NCBI GenBank assembly: GCA_016794035.1
Contig: JAEUHS010000082.1
Span: forward strand, 1-62,937
Reading direction: 5' to 3'
Source of the DNA: Planctomycetota bacterium
GTDB lineage: Bacteria; Planctomycetota; UBA1135; UBA2386
Length of the DNA: 62,937 nucleotides
Shown here one piece after another: positions 24,724 to 35,200 of the stretch (position 1 is the first letter of the stretch; each line of letters begins with the position of its first letter). A model generated the notes under the pieces. The model made no database searches. It was given only the letters and a program-made list of their open reading frames with translations, and was not told the DNA's origin. Made by a program: the position numbers and the translations under genes.

Positions 24724-25419
24724 TCAGCGCGGGGTCTCGACCTGGCCGGGCGTCGACGCGGCCGGCTCCGTCGGCTGCGGCACGAACGACTGGATGCCGC
24801 TGAACGTCATGAACGCCATCGCGACCAGGCCGGTGGTGATGAAGGTGATGCCGAGCCCCTTGAGCGGACCCGGGATGTGGCACGGGCGCAGCTTCCAGCG
24901 GATCGCCGCCATGCTGACGATCGCGAGCGCCCAGCCCATGCCGGAACTGGCGCCGTAGACGACCGACTGCGTGAAGGTGTACTCCTTCTGCACCATGAAC
25001 AGCGAGCCGCCGAGGATCGCGCAATTGACCGCGATCAGCGGCAGGAAGATGCCAAGCGCCGCGTAGAGCTTGGGACTGAACTTGTCGACCGCCATCTCGA
25101 CGACCTGCACGACCGCAGCGATGCTGGCGATGAAGGTCAGGAACTGCAGGTAGCCGAGGTCGCTGTCCGGCATGCCGGCCCAGTGCAACGCACCTGGCGC
25201 GAGGATGAAGTGCTGGAACGCCCAGTTCATCGGCACGGTCAGCACCTGCACGAAGATCACCGCGATGCCGAGGCCGATCGCCGAGTCGACGCGCTTGCTG
25301 ACCGCGAGGTAGCTGCACATGCCCAGGAAGTAGGCCAGCAGGATGTTCTCGCTGAAGATCGCCTTCAGCGCGAGATCGACCAGGGAGCCGATCGAGTTGG
25401 GTTCGAGGATGGCAATCAT
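24724..25419 (-). CDS. nqrE: Na+-NQR subunit E
   Basis: This integral membrane subunit has six predicted helices. Cys35 (GMCSYLAV) and Cys133 (AVNCAILGG) are the expected ligands of the intramembrane iron centre shared with NqrD. The 231 residues exceed the usual 198-202 because of a Pro/Thr-rich C-terminal extension of about 30 residues (SFVPQPTEPAASTPGQVETP) of unknown role. The gap to nqrD is 8 bases. Confidence 0.96.
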   Translation of the reverse strand: MIAILEPNSIGSLVDLALKAIFSENILLAYFLGMCSYLAVSKRVDSAIGLGIAVIFVQVLTVPMNWAFQHFILAPGALHWAGMPDSDLGYLQFLTFIASIAAVVQVVEMAVDKFSPKLYAALGIFLPLIAVNCAILGGSLFMVQKEYTFTQSVVYGASSGMGWALAIVSMAAIRWKLRPCHIPGPLKGLGITFITTGLVAMAFMTFSGIQSFVPQPTEPAASTPGQVETPR

Positions 25420-25427
25420 GGCTGCTC

Positions 25428-26090
25428 CTACTTCTCCACGTAGCCCGAGATCGAGCGCTGCACCCAGACGATGATGCCGAGCAGCAGGAACGCGCCAGGC
25501 GCCAGCACCATCATGCCGTTGTTGACGTAGCCGGCGTCGTAGAGCGCCTGCGGCACGATCTGGTGACCGAGCAGCTTGCCGGAGCCGAAGATCTCGCGCA
25601 CGGTGCCGACGACGATCAGGATCCAGGCGTAGCCGAGGCCGTTGCCGATGCCGTCGAGCGCGCTGCGCCACGGCGGGTTGCCCATCGCATAGGCCTCGAG
25701 GCGACCCATCACGATGCAGTTGGTGATGATGAGCCCCACGAACACCGACAGCTGCTTGCTGAGGTCGTACATGTAGGCGCGCAGGATCTGGTCGAACACG
25801 ATCACCACGCCCGACACGACCATCAGCTGCACGATGATGCGGATCTTGTTGGGGATGAACTTGCGCAGCAGCGAGATCATCACGTTCGACAGCGTGGTGA
25901 CCAGCAGCACGCCGATGCCCATCACGATCGACTTGTCGAGGCGCGTGGTCACGGCGAGCGAACTGCAGATGCCCAGCACCTGGAAGGCGATCGGGTTGTT
26001 GTCCCAGAGCGGATCCTTGATGGCCTTCCGCTCTTCCGCGCCGAACAGCACCGCCTTCGGTGCCTGCAGGGGAGTCGTCGTCGAAGTCAT
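25428..26090 (-). CDS. nqrD: Na+-NQR subunit D
   Basis: This is an inverted-topology partner of NqrE, with six helices and 220 residues. Cys42 ([10 protein letters not shown]) and Cys125 ([10 protein letters not shown]) correspond to the iron-centre ligands. The [19 protein letters not shown] block is typical of NqrD/RnfE. ATG 26090 lies 4 bases after the nqrC stop. Confidence 0.97.
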   Translation of the reverse strand: MTSTTTPLQAPKAVLFGAEERKAIKDPLWDNNPIAFQVLGICSSLAVTTRLDKSIVMGIGVLLVTTLSNVMISLLRKFIPNKIRIIVQLMVVSGVVIVFDQILRAYMYDLSKQLSVFVGLIITNCIVMGRLEAYAMGNPPWRSALDGIGNGLGYAWILIVVGTVREIFGSGKLLGHQIVPQALYDAGYVNNGMMVLAPGAFLLLGIIVWVQRSISGYVEK

Positions 26091-26094
26091 TGGT

Positions 26095-26826
26095 TCAGCC
26101 CTTCTTGGACCAGATCTTGGTGAGCAGGGGCATGTAGCCCTGGAGATCGTGCTTCAGGAACGTCGTGATGCCGTTGCTGGTGATCGTCGCGCCGGACAGG
26201 CCGTCGACCATGTGTTCCTTCTCGCGCGGGATCGACGGGTCGACGTGGCCCTTCTTGACCGTGATCGACACCAGCTTGCCGGCGTCGTCGACGATCGACT
26301 TGCCGGCCCATCTCGCGGTCCACTCCGGGTTCTCACACTCGCCGCCCAGGCCCGGCGTCTCGCCGTGCTTGTAGAAGGTCAGACCGCGCACGTGCTGGCC
26401 GTCGGCCTCGAGCGCCAGGAAGCCGTAGAGGATCGACCACAGGCCGGGCCCGCTGATCGGGAACACCCAGGAGTCCTCCTTGCCGCCGCCGTCCTTGGTG
26501 ACCGCGATGAGCCGGTATGGCTTCCGCTCGACGTCGCGCATCTTCTTGAACGCGTCGGGCGTGATCTTGCCGGTCGCGCCGGTGGCGATCTCGAGTACGC
26601 GCTCGTCGACGCGATCGCGATAGAGCTGCTCCAGTTCGGCGCGCGGCTTCTGCTCGTCGGGCTTCAACAGCCCGGCGGCAATCATCACGTTCTTCTGCCG
26701 GTCGAACTCTTCGGCCTTGGCCTGGGTCTCCTTCAGCGCGCCGGCCGTCAGCGACAGCGCCGAACTGATGATGACGCAGAGTCCGACGGCGAACGCCAGC
26801 ACGTAGCCGTTGCTGCTGGTGTTCAT
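26095..26826 (-). CDS. nqrC: Na+-NQR subunit C (covalent FMN)
   Basis: NqrC has an N-terminal helix (about 8-30) and a periplasmic FMN domain. The 243-residue product carries the canonical flavinylation motif DGLSGATIT; Thr214 would bear the FMN attached by Apb[12 protein letters not shown] and [14 protein letters not shown] are further family blocks. Its ATG overlaps the nqrB stop in an ATGA arrangement. Confidence 0.97.
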   Translation of the reverse strand: MNTSSNGYVLAFAVGLCVIISSALSLTAGALKETQAKAEEFDRQKNVMIAAGLLKPDEQKPRAELEQLYRDRVDERVLEIATGATGKITPDAFKKMRDVERKPYRLIAVTKDGGGKEDSWVFPISGPGLWSILYGFLALEADGQHVRGLTFYKHGETPGLGGECENPEWTARWAGKSIVDDAGKLVSITVKKGHVDPSIPREKEHMVDGLSGATITSNGITTFLKHDLQGYMPLLTKIWSKKG

Positions 26827-28079
26827 CGGGCCAGCCTCCGCTTGATGTTGCTGCCGACGACGAAGTGGTCGATCGTCGGCGCGAACGCGTTGAGCAGCAG
26901 GATCGACAGCATGGTTCCTTCCGGATAGGCCGGGTTGATCGTGCGGACGAGGATCGTCACCACCCCGATCAGCGCGCCGTAGATCCATTTGCCGCGGTTG
27001 GTCTCGGGCGACGACACCGGGTCGGTGGCCATGTAGACGATGCCGAACAGGAAGCCGCCGGCGATCAGGTGTTCGTAGGCCTGCAGCGTGACCGGACCGC
27101 CGTAGCTGGCCGGCAGCAGCGCGTGCATCGCCAGCGAGGCGCCGAGCAGACCGAGCACGCCGGCCAGCATCACGCGCCACGAGCCGACGCCCGTGAACAC
27201 CAGCCAGAACGCGCCGAGCAGCACACACAGCTTGCTCATCTCGCCGGCGCTGCCGGGGATGTTGCCGAAGAACAGATCGGCGTGGCTGAAGTGCTGCGCC
27301 AGGGTGGCGCTGGCGTCGGTCACCGTCTGCGGCTTGACGATCGCCAGCGCGGTCGGCGACGAGTAGCCGTCGATCAGGTGCGAGGCGTTGTTGCCCGACA
27401 CCCACACGGAGTCGCCCGACAGCTGCGCCGGGAACGCGAAGAACAGGAACGCGCGGCACAGCATCGCCGGGTTGAAGATGTTCATGCCGGTGCCGCCGAA
27501 CACCTCCTTGCCGAGCACGACCGCGAAGGCGACGCCGCAGGCGAGCTGCCACAGCGGGATCGACGTCGGCACGATCAGCGCGATCAGCATGCCGGAGACC
27601 AGGTAGCCCTCCGACACCTCTTCCTTGCGCACGATCGAGAACACCATCTCGATGCCGAGGCCGACGCCGTAGCTGACGATCAGGATCGGCAGCATGCGCT
27701 GCAGGCCGTAGACGATGTTGTCCATCGCCGTCGGCGCCGCGACGGTCGGCACGAACAGCGACTGCAGCCAGCCGCCGACGTAGCCGTCGGCCGTCATCTT
27801 GCCGGCCTGCACCATCTGCGCCACCGCGTGGAAGTGCTGCGCGCCGGTGTTCCAGATCGCCCACAGCAGGCACGGCAGCATCGCGACGATGACCGTGTTC
27901 ATGACCCGCTTCAGGTCGACGTAGTCACGCACGTGCGTGCCGGTGCGGTCGGCGCGGTGTTCCGGCGCGAACAGGAACGTCTCGAGCGCGTCGAACGCCG
28001 GCCACAGCTTGTGGAAGCGGCTGTCCTTGCCGTGGTAGAGCGTCTTCTGCTTCTCGATCAGGTTGCGTAGGAACTGCAC
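26823..28079 (-). CDS. nqrB: Na+-NQR subunit B (FMN, quinone and sodium path)
   Basis: This 418-residue protein has about ten membrane helices. It has the expected family blocks (RDYVDLKRVMNTVIVAMLPC, GGTGMNIFNPAMLCRAFLFF, YMATDPVSSPETNRGKWIYG). At the covalent FMN site the sequence is DGYSSPTAL (residues 237-245): Thr243 is kept but the usual G-A before it is S-P. The start is GTG, 3 bases after nqrA. Confidence 0.96.
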   Translation of the reverse strand: MQFLRNLIEKQKTLYHGKDSRFHKLWPAFDALETFLFAPEHRADRTGTHVRDYVDLKRVMNTVIVAMLPCLLWAIWNTGAQHFHAVAQMVQAGKMTADGYVGGWLQSLFVPTVAAPTAMDNIVYGLQRMLPILIVSYGVGLGIEMVFSIVRKEEVSEGYLVSGMLIALIVPTSIPLWQLACGVAFAVVLGKEVFGGTGMNIFNPAMLCRAFLFFAFPAQLSGDSVWVSGNNASHLIDGYSSPTALAIVKPQTVTDASATLAQHFSHADLFFGNIPGSAGEMSKLCVLLGAFWLVFTGVGSWRVMLAGVLGLLGASLAMHALLPASYGGPVTLQAYEHLIAGGFLFGIVYMATDPVSSPETNRGKWIYGALIGVVTILVRTINPAYPEGTMLSILLLNAFAPTIDHFVVGSNIKRRLAR

Positions 28080-28082
28080 GGA

Positions 28083-29441
28083 TCAGCCCTCCTTCTCGTA
28101 GAGGTCGAGGCCTTGTCGCACGATCTTGCCGACGTCGATCTTGCAGGGGTCGACGAACGTGCACAGCGCGACGTCCTCCTCGGTCACCTCGAGCAGGCCC
28201 AGCTTGACCGCCTCCTCGATGTCGTTGGCCTGGATCGCCCGCACCAGGTAGGCCGGGTAGATGTCGAGCGCGGTCACGCGCTCCCAGGCGCCGATGTTGA
28301 CGATCGGTCGATGGCCGCCGTTGAGGCGCGCGTCGACGACGTATTCCTGCTTCGGCAACAGCCAGCTCAGCACGCTGCGCGAGAAGCTCAGCTTGCCGAA
28401 CTGCGGCAGCGCCCAGCCGAACAGGTCACGTGCGCCGGTGCCTTCGGGGATCACCGTGATGCCGGCGCAGTAGTAGCCGAGGTGGCCGTCGGCGGCGATC
28501 GCGCGGCCGTGCAGCACGTTGCCGTCGATCACCCGCACGTCGCCCTGGATCGGCTTGCCGCCGGTCACGGTCGCGACCGTCGCCCCCTGGCGCACGCGGT
28601 AGTAGCCGCGCGTCGTCGCGGCGCTGCCGGCGACGTTGATCACCGTCTGCGCCGGGTACTTGCCGGTGCGCGCCCACTCGCCGAGGCGCGCCAGGTCCTG
28701 CACGCGCAGCGTGTAGGCGATCTCGCCGGGCTTCAGCGGCCGGATCCGGCTGATGTGGGTGCCGACCAGGCCGGCGGGATGCGGCCCGCTGAAGTCGTGC
28801 ACCTCGACACCCTTGAGATCGCGCAGGTCGCTCTGGTGGTCGCCGGCGGCGCGCAGCGCGAGGCAGACCTTGCCGCCGCTGGCGAGCAGCTTCTGCAGCA
28901 GGTCGACGCCGGCCTGCAGGTCGGCCTTCCGGCCCTGCACGGCAAACGCCGGATCGGCCGCCAGCGGCGCGCTGTCCATGCCGTTGACGAAGATCGCCAC
29001 CGGCGGCGTGTCGCCGCGCACGATCTTGCCGACCGGACGCTGGCGGAACAGCGGCCACAGGCCGGCGCCCTTGATCGCCTTCACGATCGCGGCGCGGTCG
29101 CCGGTCGGCTTCGCCAGCCCGGCGAAGGTCTCCTTGCCGCCACCCGCGGCCGCGTTCTCGATCACGACGCGCAGCAGGAAGCGCCGTTCGCCGAACTCGA
29201 CCTTGGCCACGCGGCCCGACGCCGGCGCGCACCACACCAGATCGCGGTCGAGCTTGTCGAGGAACAGCGGCTGGCCGGTGGTCACGGGGTCGCCTTCCTT
29301 GACCAGCGCCTTCGGCTTGATGCCGGGGAACTCCGCCGTCTCGACGGCGACCCGCGCCGGCTCGGAGGCGGTCTGCAGCTTCGGCTCGGCCGCGCCGGCT
29401 AGGCGGAGGTCGAAGCCCCTGGTGATCTTGTGGGTCGTCAT
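28083..29441 (-). CDS. nqrA: Na+-NQR subunit A
   Basis: This is the soluble cytoplasmic subunit of the complex, 452 residues, close to the 446 of Vibrio. It has the start ITRGFDLRLAGAAEP, the biotinyl-like KALVKEGDPVTTGQPLFLDK, and the C-terminal EDVALCTFVDPCKIDVGKIVRQGLDLYEKEG split around the conserved Cys pair. It heads the operon. The upstream 65 bases to the nqrM-like gene contain TTAGTC about 14 bases before the ATG, a weak -10 candidate. Confidence 0.97.
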   Translation of the reverse strand: MTTHKITRGFDLRLAGAAEPKLQTASEPARVAVETAEFPGIKPKALVKEGDPVTTGQPLFLDKLDRDLVWCAPASGRVAKVEFGERRFLLRVVIENAAAGGGKETFAGLAKPTGDRAAIVKAIKGAGLWPLFRQRPVGKIVRGDTPPVAIFVNGMDSAPLAADPAFAVQGRKADLQAGVDLLQKLLASGGKVCLALRAAGDHQSDLRDLKGVEVHDFSGPHPAGLVGTHISRIRPLKPGEIAYTLRVQDLARLGEWARTGKYPAQTVINVAGSAATTRGYYRVRQGATVATVTGGKPIQGDVRVIDGNVLHGRAIAADGHLGYYCAGITVIPEGTGARDLFGWALPQFGKLSFSRSVLSWLLPKQEYVVDARLNGGHRPIVNIGAWERVTALDIYPAYLVRAIQANDIEEAVKLGLLEVTEEDVALCTFVDPCKIDVGKIVRQGLDLYEKEG

Positions 29442-29506
29442 CCGATCGAAGACCTGACTAACGGGACGGTGTCATGGCGGACAGGGCGCAGCCGCTCCAG
29501 CGATGC

Positions 29507-29692
29507 TCACTGGGAACGGCACGGACCGGCCCGATCGGCGCCCGCATCGCCGGCCGGCTTGCCGCAGCGTGCGCACGAGCCGTCCGGGCTCATCCCGCCG
29601 CAGGAGCCCGCGAGCCGGCGCCCGGAGATCGCGAACACCACGATCGCCAGCACGGGCAGCGAGAACACCACGATGGGAAGGAGGACTGTCAC
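29507..29692 (-). CDS. nqrM: Small NqrM-like (DUF539) membrane protein
   Basis: The 61-residue protein has one N-terminal membrane helix (about 3-22) followed by a cysteine-rich tail: Cys31 in the GSCGG motif, then Cys40, Cys43 and Cys58. NqrM of Vibrio has the same plan, with GSCGG and four cysteines, and is needed to insert iron between NqrD and NqrE. In Vibrio it lies after nqrF and apbE; here it directly precedes nqrA on the same strand. The start is GTG. The match is short, so the call leans on motif, length, topology and position. Confidence 0.75.
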   Translation of the reverse strand: MTVLLPIVVFSLPVLAIVVFAISGRRLAGSCGGMSPDGSCARCGKPAGDAGADRAGPCRSQ

Positions 29693-29777
29693 CGATCGAC
29701 CGGAACAGAGGGTCGAAAGAAGCTAGCGACTGCGGCCGCGGATTCGAGGGGCGCGGGCGGAATCGCGCGGAGCGCCG

Positions 29778-30053
29778 TCACGATTCGGCGCGACGCCGGA
29801 CGACCAGGTCGGTCAACCCCTGCAGGGTGTTGCAATTTCGCAGCGAGATGTCCGCGTCGCCGAGACGCACGTCGAACCGGCGCTCCAGGAACTCGACGAC
29901 CTCGAGCACGCCCGCCGAGTCGACGATGCCGGACGTCACCAGCGGCGTCTCGTCCTCGAGCCCCTGCTCGCGACCGTCCCGGAACCACGTGGCGACGAAG
30001 GTGCGGATCTCGGCGAGCATCGCCGCGCGGGTCGTGAGCGGTTCGGCGGACAT
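29778..30053 (-). CDS. Acyl carrier protein-like protein
   Basis: The 91-residue acidic helical protein has the phosphopantetheine attachment pattern VDSAGVLEVVEFLERRF, Ser46 being the expected modified residue, and the helix spacing of carrier proteins. It is not the housekeeping ACP type (DSLDTVELVM), and no synthetase or ligase lies next to it. A role as a stand-alone carrier for lipid, glycan acylation or aminoacyl transfer is possible but not shown. It is divergent from the EEP gene. Confidence 0.75.
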   Translation of the reverse strand: MSAEPLTTRAAMLAEIRTFVATWFRDGREQGLEDETPLVTSGIVDSAGVLEVVEFLERRFDVRLGDADISLRNCNTLQGLTDLVVRRRAES

Positions 30054-30139
30054 CGCTTGGGCCGGGGATCATGCCAGGGCGCGCGCGGCGCTCAAAGCCG
30101 CGGCGGGGGTCTTCGCTCGAAACGGCGCCGCGGAGGCGG

Positions 30140-30145
30140 CATCGT
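30140..30145 (+). promoter_or_regulatory. Putative -10 box CATCGT before the EEP gene
   Basis: CATCGT ends 6 bases before GTG 30152 and supports that start. Confidence 0.35.
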
Positions 30146-30151
30146 GCCCCC

Positions 30152-31093
30152 GTGCGCCTGCGCCCGACCAACCTCGTCGCCCTGCTGGCCCTGCCGGCGT
30201 TCCCACCGGCGCTGGCGCCGTTCGTGGCCGGACTGCACTGGACCATCGACCTGCTGGCGTGCTTTGCGGTGCAGGCGATGGGCGCGCTGCTGCTGGCGGC
30301 CGCGGTCCTGTTCGCCGCGCGGCGCTGGCGCCTGGCGCTCCTCTGCCTCGCCGGCGGCCTGCTCGCCGCGGCGGCCGTGGTGCCCGACTGGTGCACCGGC
30401 CCCGCCGCGCCCGCCGCCGGGCCGACGCTGCGCCTCCTGAGCCTCAACCTGCTGCGCGGCAACGAGGCGAACGCGGCCGCGGCGGTGGCCACCGTGCGCG
30501 CCAGCGAGGCCGACGTCGTCTTCTGCTCCGAGGCGACGCCGGGCTGGCTCGCAGGCCTGCAGCCACTGCTCGCCGACGACCCTCACCACCACCGCGCCGC
30601 CGATCCGGGCTACTACGGCACGCTGCTGCTCTCGCGCCTGCCGCTGGTGGACGCGAGGAGCCTGCCGCTCGGCGTCGACTGGGCGCCGGCGGTACGCGCC
30701 GTGGTGCGCGCGCCGGCCGGCGACGTCGGCCTGCTCGCCGTGCACACGCCGCGGCCCGGCGGCAGGGAGCGCGGCCGCAACCGCGACCTCGCGCTGGCGG
30801 CGATCCCGGCGGCCCTGCGCGGCCTGCCGCCGCAGCGGGTCGTGTTCGGCGACTTCAACATCACGCCGTGGAACCACGCCTTCGGCCGCCTGGTCGCCGA
30901 CGCCGAACTCGAACCCGCCAGCGCGCGCGCGTTCCGGGCGACCTGGCCCGCGGCGCTGCCGTGGCCGCTGCGCGTGCCGATCGACCACGTGCTGCTCGGC
31001 GGCGGCATGCAGCTGGTGCGGTGCACGGTCGGCGCCTCGTTCGGCAGCGACCACCTGCCGCTGGCCGCCGAGCTGCGCTGGCCGGCCCGGTGA
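30152..31093 (+). CDS. Membrane-anchored endonuclease/exonuclease/phosphatase family protein
   Basis: The 313-residue protein has three hydrophobic N-terminal segments (about 10-28, 32-54 and 58-75), then an EEP domain with SLNLLRGN, a catalytic Glu in VVFCSEATPG, VFGDFNITPWNHAF and the terminal GSDHLPL. This pattern matches the membrane-linked EEP proteins often annotated YafD-like. The substrate could be a phosphodiester or phospholipid; nothing nearby decides it. The start is GTG. Confidence 0.83.
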   Translation: MRLRPTNLVALLALPAFPPALAPFVAGLHWTIDLLACFAVQAMGALLLAAAVLFAARRWRLALLCLAGGLLAAAAVVPDWCTGPAAPAAGPTLRLLSLNLLRGNEANAAAAVATVRASEADVVFCSEATPGWLAGLQPLLADDPHHHRAADPGYYGTLLLSRLPLVDARSLPLGVDWAPAVRAVVRAPAGDVGLLAVHTPRPGGRERGRNRDLALAAIPAALRGLPPQRVVFGDFNITPWNHAFGRLVADAELEPASARAFRATWPAALPWPLRVPIDHVLLGGGMQLVRCTVGASFGSDHLPLAAELRWPAR

Positions 31094-31150
31094 CGCGGCT
31101 GCGGACTACTGCGTACTGCCCGGCGCGCCGGTCCGGGCGATGCTGCACGC

Positions 31151-32233
31151 ATGCCCCGGATCGACTTCGTCCGCCTGCGGCGGCCGCTGCAGGTGCTCGC
31201 CGGGCTGCTGGTCATGGGCCTGCTGCTCGCCTGGCTGCTCGGCGCCTTCCATGGCCGGGTGCCGCCCGGCGCACCGCAACGGCCGACGGCCGCCGCCCCC
31301 GACGGCGAGCGCTTCGTCGTGGCCGCGGTCGCCACGCCGCGCACCGAGACCGCGATCGGCACCGTGCGCGCCGTCGCCGAGACGCTGGTCGCCTCGCGCA
31401 TCCTCGGCCGCGTCAGGACCCTGGCGATCACGCGCGCGGGCCAGCCCGTGCAGCAGGGCGACCTGCTGGTCGAGCTGGACGCCGACGATCTGCGCGCCAG
31501 CGCCGACCAGGCGCGTGCGGTGCTGCGCGTCGCCGAGACGCGGCGCGACAAGGCGCAGCTCGACTTCGAGCGCAGCCGCGAACTGGTGCAGCAGGGCATC
31601 GCCGCGCCGGACCGCCTCGACACCGACCGGGCGGCCTACGACGCCGCCGAGGCCGAGGTCGAGCGCGCGCGGCAGAACGTCGCCGGCGCCGAGACCGCGC
31701 TCGGATTCGCGACCATCCGCGCGCCGATCACCGGCATCGTCGTCGACAAGCAGGTGCAGCCGGGCGACGTCGTGCAGCCGGGCCAGCCGATCTGCACGCT
31801 GTACGACCCGTCCCGCCTGCAGCTGGTCGCCGTCGTGCGCGAGGACCTCGCCGGCCGGCTGCGCGTCGGTCAGTCGGTCTCGGTGACGATCGATGCGCTC
31901 GGCGAGCCGTGCGCCGGCACCGTCAGCGAGATCGTGCCGACCGCCGAGAGCCGCAGCCGTTCGTTCGAGGTCAAGGTCACCGGCCCGTGCCACCCGGGCG
32001 TCGTCACCGGCATGTTCGGCCGCCTGCAGGTGCCGCTCGACACGGTCGACGAGCTGCGCGTGCCGCAGCGCGCGGTGCAGTCGATCGGCCAGCTCGACTT
32101 CGTGCGCGCGGTCGTCGACGGCCGCCCGGTGCGGCGCTACGTGCGCACCGGGCGCCGGCGCGACGCCGACGTCGAGATCCTCAGCGGCCTCGTCGCCGGC
32201 GAAGTGGTGCTGGTGCCGGCGACCCCGCGGTGA
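31151..32233 (+). CDS. RND efflux periplasmic adaptor (membrane fusion protein)
   Basis: The 360-residue protein has an N-terminal membrane anchor (about 13-32), a lipoyl half-motif pair around a coiled-coil hairpin (RILGRVRTLAITRAGQPVQQGD before it and GFATIRAPITGIVVDKQVQPGD after it) and a beta-barrel domain with VGQSVSVTIDALG. It links the RND permease encoded 4 bases downstream to an outer-membrane channel. No TolC homologue is in the window. Confidence 0.92.
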   Translation: MPRIDFVRLRRPLQVLAGLLVMGLLLAWLLGAFHGRVPPGAPQRPTAAAPDGERFVVAAVATPRTETAIGTVRAVAETLVASRILGRVRTLAITRAGQPVQQGDLLVELDADDLRASADQARAVLRVAETRRDKAQLDFERSRELVQQGIAAPDRLDTDRAAYDAAEAEVERARQNVAGAETALGFATIRAPITGIVVDKQVQPGDVVQPGQPICTLYDPSRLQLVAVVREDLAGRLRVGQSVSVTIDALGEPCAGTVSEIVPTAESRSRSFEVKVTGPCHPGVVTGMFGRLQVPLDTVDELRVPQRAVQSIGQLDFVRAVVDGRPVRRYVRTGRRRDADVEILSGLVAGEVVLVPATPR

Positions 32234-32237
32234 CCCG

Positions 32238-35200
32238 ATGCACAAGCCCCACGGCGTCATCTATCGCATCGTCGAAGTCTTCCTGACCGGCAACCTCGCG
32301 CCGCTGCTGCTGATCCTGTCGATCGCGGCCGGCGCCGTCGCGCTGCTGGTGACGCCGCGCGAAGAGGATCCGCAGATCGTCGTGCCGGTGGCCGAGGTGA
32401 TCGTCGACGCGCCCGGCGCCTCGGCGCTCGAGGTCGAGCGGCAGATCACGATCCCGATCGAACGGGTCGTGCGCGGCATCAGCGGCGTCGAATACGTCTA
32501 TTCGATGAGCCGCCGCGGCCAGGCCGTGGTGACGGCGCGCTTCTTCGTCGGCGAGAACCGCGAGGACAGCCTGGTCAAGCTGCACACCACGCTGCAGCAG
32601 CACGCCGCGACGCTGCCGCCGCAGGTGCGGTCGTGGCACGTCGACACGGTGTCGATCGACGACGTGCCGATCCTCGTGGCCGTGCTGCACAGCCGCACGC
32701 TCGACGACCACGGGCTGCGGCGCATCGCCGAGGAACTGCTGGCGCGCCTGCAGCAGGTCGAGGACAGCGGGCCGGCGACGATCCACGGCGGGCGGCCGCG
32801 GCTCCTGTCGGTGCGCGTCGATCCGGTGGCGCTCGCCGGTCGCAGCCTGCCGTTCGCCGCGGTCGAGCAAGCCCTGGCGGCGGCGACCACCGCGGCGACC
32901 GCGGGCAGCAGCCCGCAGGACGACCGCATGATCACCGTCGAGGCCAGCGCGATCGCCCCCGATGCGCACGCGCTCGGCGAACTGGTGATCGGCACCTTCG
33001 CCGGCCAGCCCGTGCACCTCGGCGAGGTCGCCGAAGTGCGCGACGGACCCGCCGAACCCGACGCCTACGTGCTGCTGTTCGGCGGCGCGGCGCACGCTGC
33101 GGCCGCGGCCGGCCCCGACCACGCGGTGACGATCGCGGTCGCCAAGCGCCGCGGCGCCAACGCCGTGACCGTCGCCGAGCAGCTGCACGCGCGGCTCGAC
33201 GAGCTGCGGGCCGACGTGCTGCCCGACGACGTCTCCTGCACGGTGACGCGCGACTCCGGCCGGACCGCCGACGGCAAGGTCGAGGAGCTGCTCGAAGGCC
33301 TCTGGGTCGCGATCGCGATCGTCGTCGTGCTGATCACGATGATGCTCGGCTGGCGCGAGGCGGTCGTCGTCGCGCTGGCGGTGCCGATCACGTTCGGGCT
33401 GACGCTGCTGATCAACCACCTGACCGGCTACAGCATCAACCGCGTGACGCTGTTCGCGCTGATCCTGTCGCTCGGCCTCGTGGTCGACGACCCGATCGTC
33501 GACGTCGAGAACATCCACCGCCACCTGCAGCGCAAGGACCGCCCGCCGCTGCAGGCCGTGCTCGACGCGGTCGACGAGGTGCGGCCGCCGGTGATCACCG
33601 CGACCCTGGCGGTGATCCTCAGCTTCCTGCCGCTGTTCTTCATCACCGGCATGATGGGCCCGTACATGCGGCCGATGGCGCTGAACGTGCCGGTCGCGAT
33701 GCTGATGAGCATGGTGGTCGCGTTCACGCTGACGCCGTGGATGTCGCACCTGCTGCTGCGCCGGACGGCGGCGAAGGGCGCCGCGCACGCCGAGGCGGCC
33801 GACGGCGACCCGCTGGTGCGGCGGGTCTACGGCGCGATCATGCGGCCGCTGCTGCGCTCGCGCGGCGTGCGGCTGGCGGCGTTCGGCGGCACCGCGGTGC
33901 TGTTCGCCGGCGCGCTGTGGCTCGGCGCCTCGCGCGCGGTGCCGTTGAAGATGCTGCCGTTCGACAACAAGACCGAGCTGCAGGTGCTGGTCGACCTCGA
34001 CGAGGGCGCGACCGTCGAGCGCACGGCCGCGGTCGTGCAGGACCTCGCCGAACGCGTGCGCGGCCTGCCCGAGGTCACCGAGGTCACGGCCTACGCCGGC
34101 ACGCCGTCGCCGATCGACTTCAACGGCATGGTGCGCAAGTACTACCTGCGCCGCGCCCCCGAGCTCGGCGAGCTGCGCATCGGCCTGTTGCCGAAGCACG
34201 ACCGGCGCCACCAGAGCCACGAGATCGCGCTGCGCGTGCGCGAACTGCTGCTGCCGGCGGCGAGCGCGGCCGGCGCCGTGCTGAAGGTCGTCGAGCTGCC
34301 GCCGGGCCCGCCGGTGCTGGCCACGCTGGTCGCCGAGGTGCGCGGCCCCGCCGACGCGTCGCCGCCGGAACTCGACGCCGCCGCGCGCACGCTGGCGGCG
34401 CGCCTCGGCCGCGAGCCCGGCGTCGTCGACGTCGACACCAGCGCCGAGGCGACCCCCGACGAACTGCGCTACCGGCTCGACTACGAGAAGGCCGCGCTGC
34501 ACGGCATCGACGCGGCGCAGACCGCCGCGACCCTGCGCACCGCGGTCGGCGGCACGATGGCCGCGTTCCTGCACGAACCGCGCGAACTGAACGCGCCGCC
34601 GGTCGAGGTGCGCCTGCCGCTGTGGCAGCGCGCCGACGCGGGCGCGCTCGGCGAACTGCGCGTGCCGGGCAGCGACGGCTCGCTGGTCGCGCTGGCCGAG
34701 CTGGGCACGTTCGACGTCGTGCCCCGCCAGGGCACGATCCACCGCAAGAACCTCGAACGCGTCGCCTACGTGATGGCCGAGGCCGCCGGCCGGCCGCCGG
34801 CCGAGATCGTGCTCGACGTGCAGGCCGACCAGCACCCGGCCGCGGCGTCCGTGGCCGCCGCACCGCGCCCGCTCGCCGCGCGCAACATGCTGCGCAACGG
34901 CGGCGGCGATCCGTGGTCGCTGCCCGCCGACTACCGCATCGACTGGCGCGGCGAAGGCGAGTGGAAGATCACGCTCGACGCGTTCCGCGACCTCGGCATC
35001 GCCTTCTTCGCCGCGTGCCTGGGCATCTACATCCTGCTGGTGCACGAGACCAGGAGCTACCTGCTGCCGCTGGTGCTGATGCTGTCGATCCCGTTCACGA
35101 TCCTCGGCATCCTGCCGGGCTTCTGGCTGCTGAACCTGCTGCTCGACACGCCGGTGGCCGGCGTCGGCAACCCGGTGTTCTTCACCGCGACCGCGATGAT

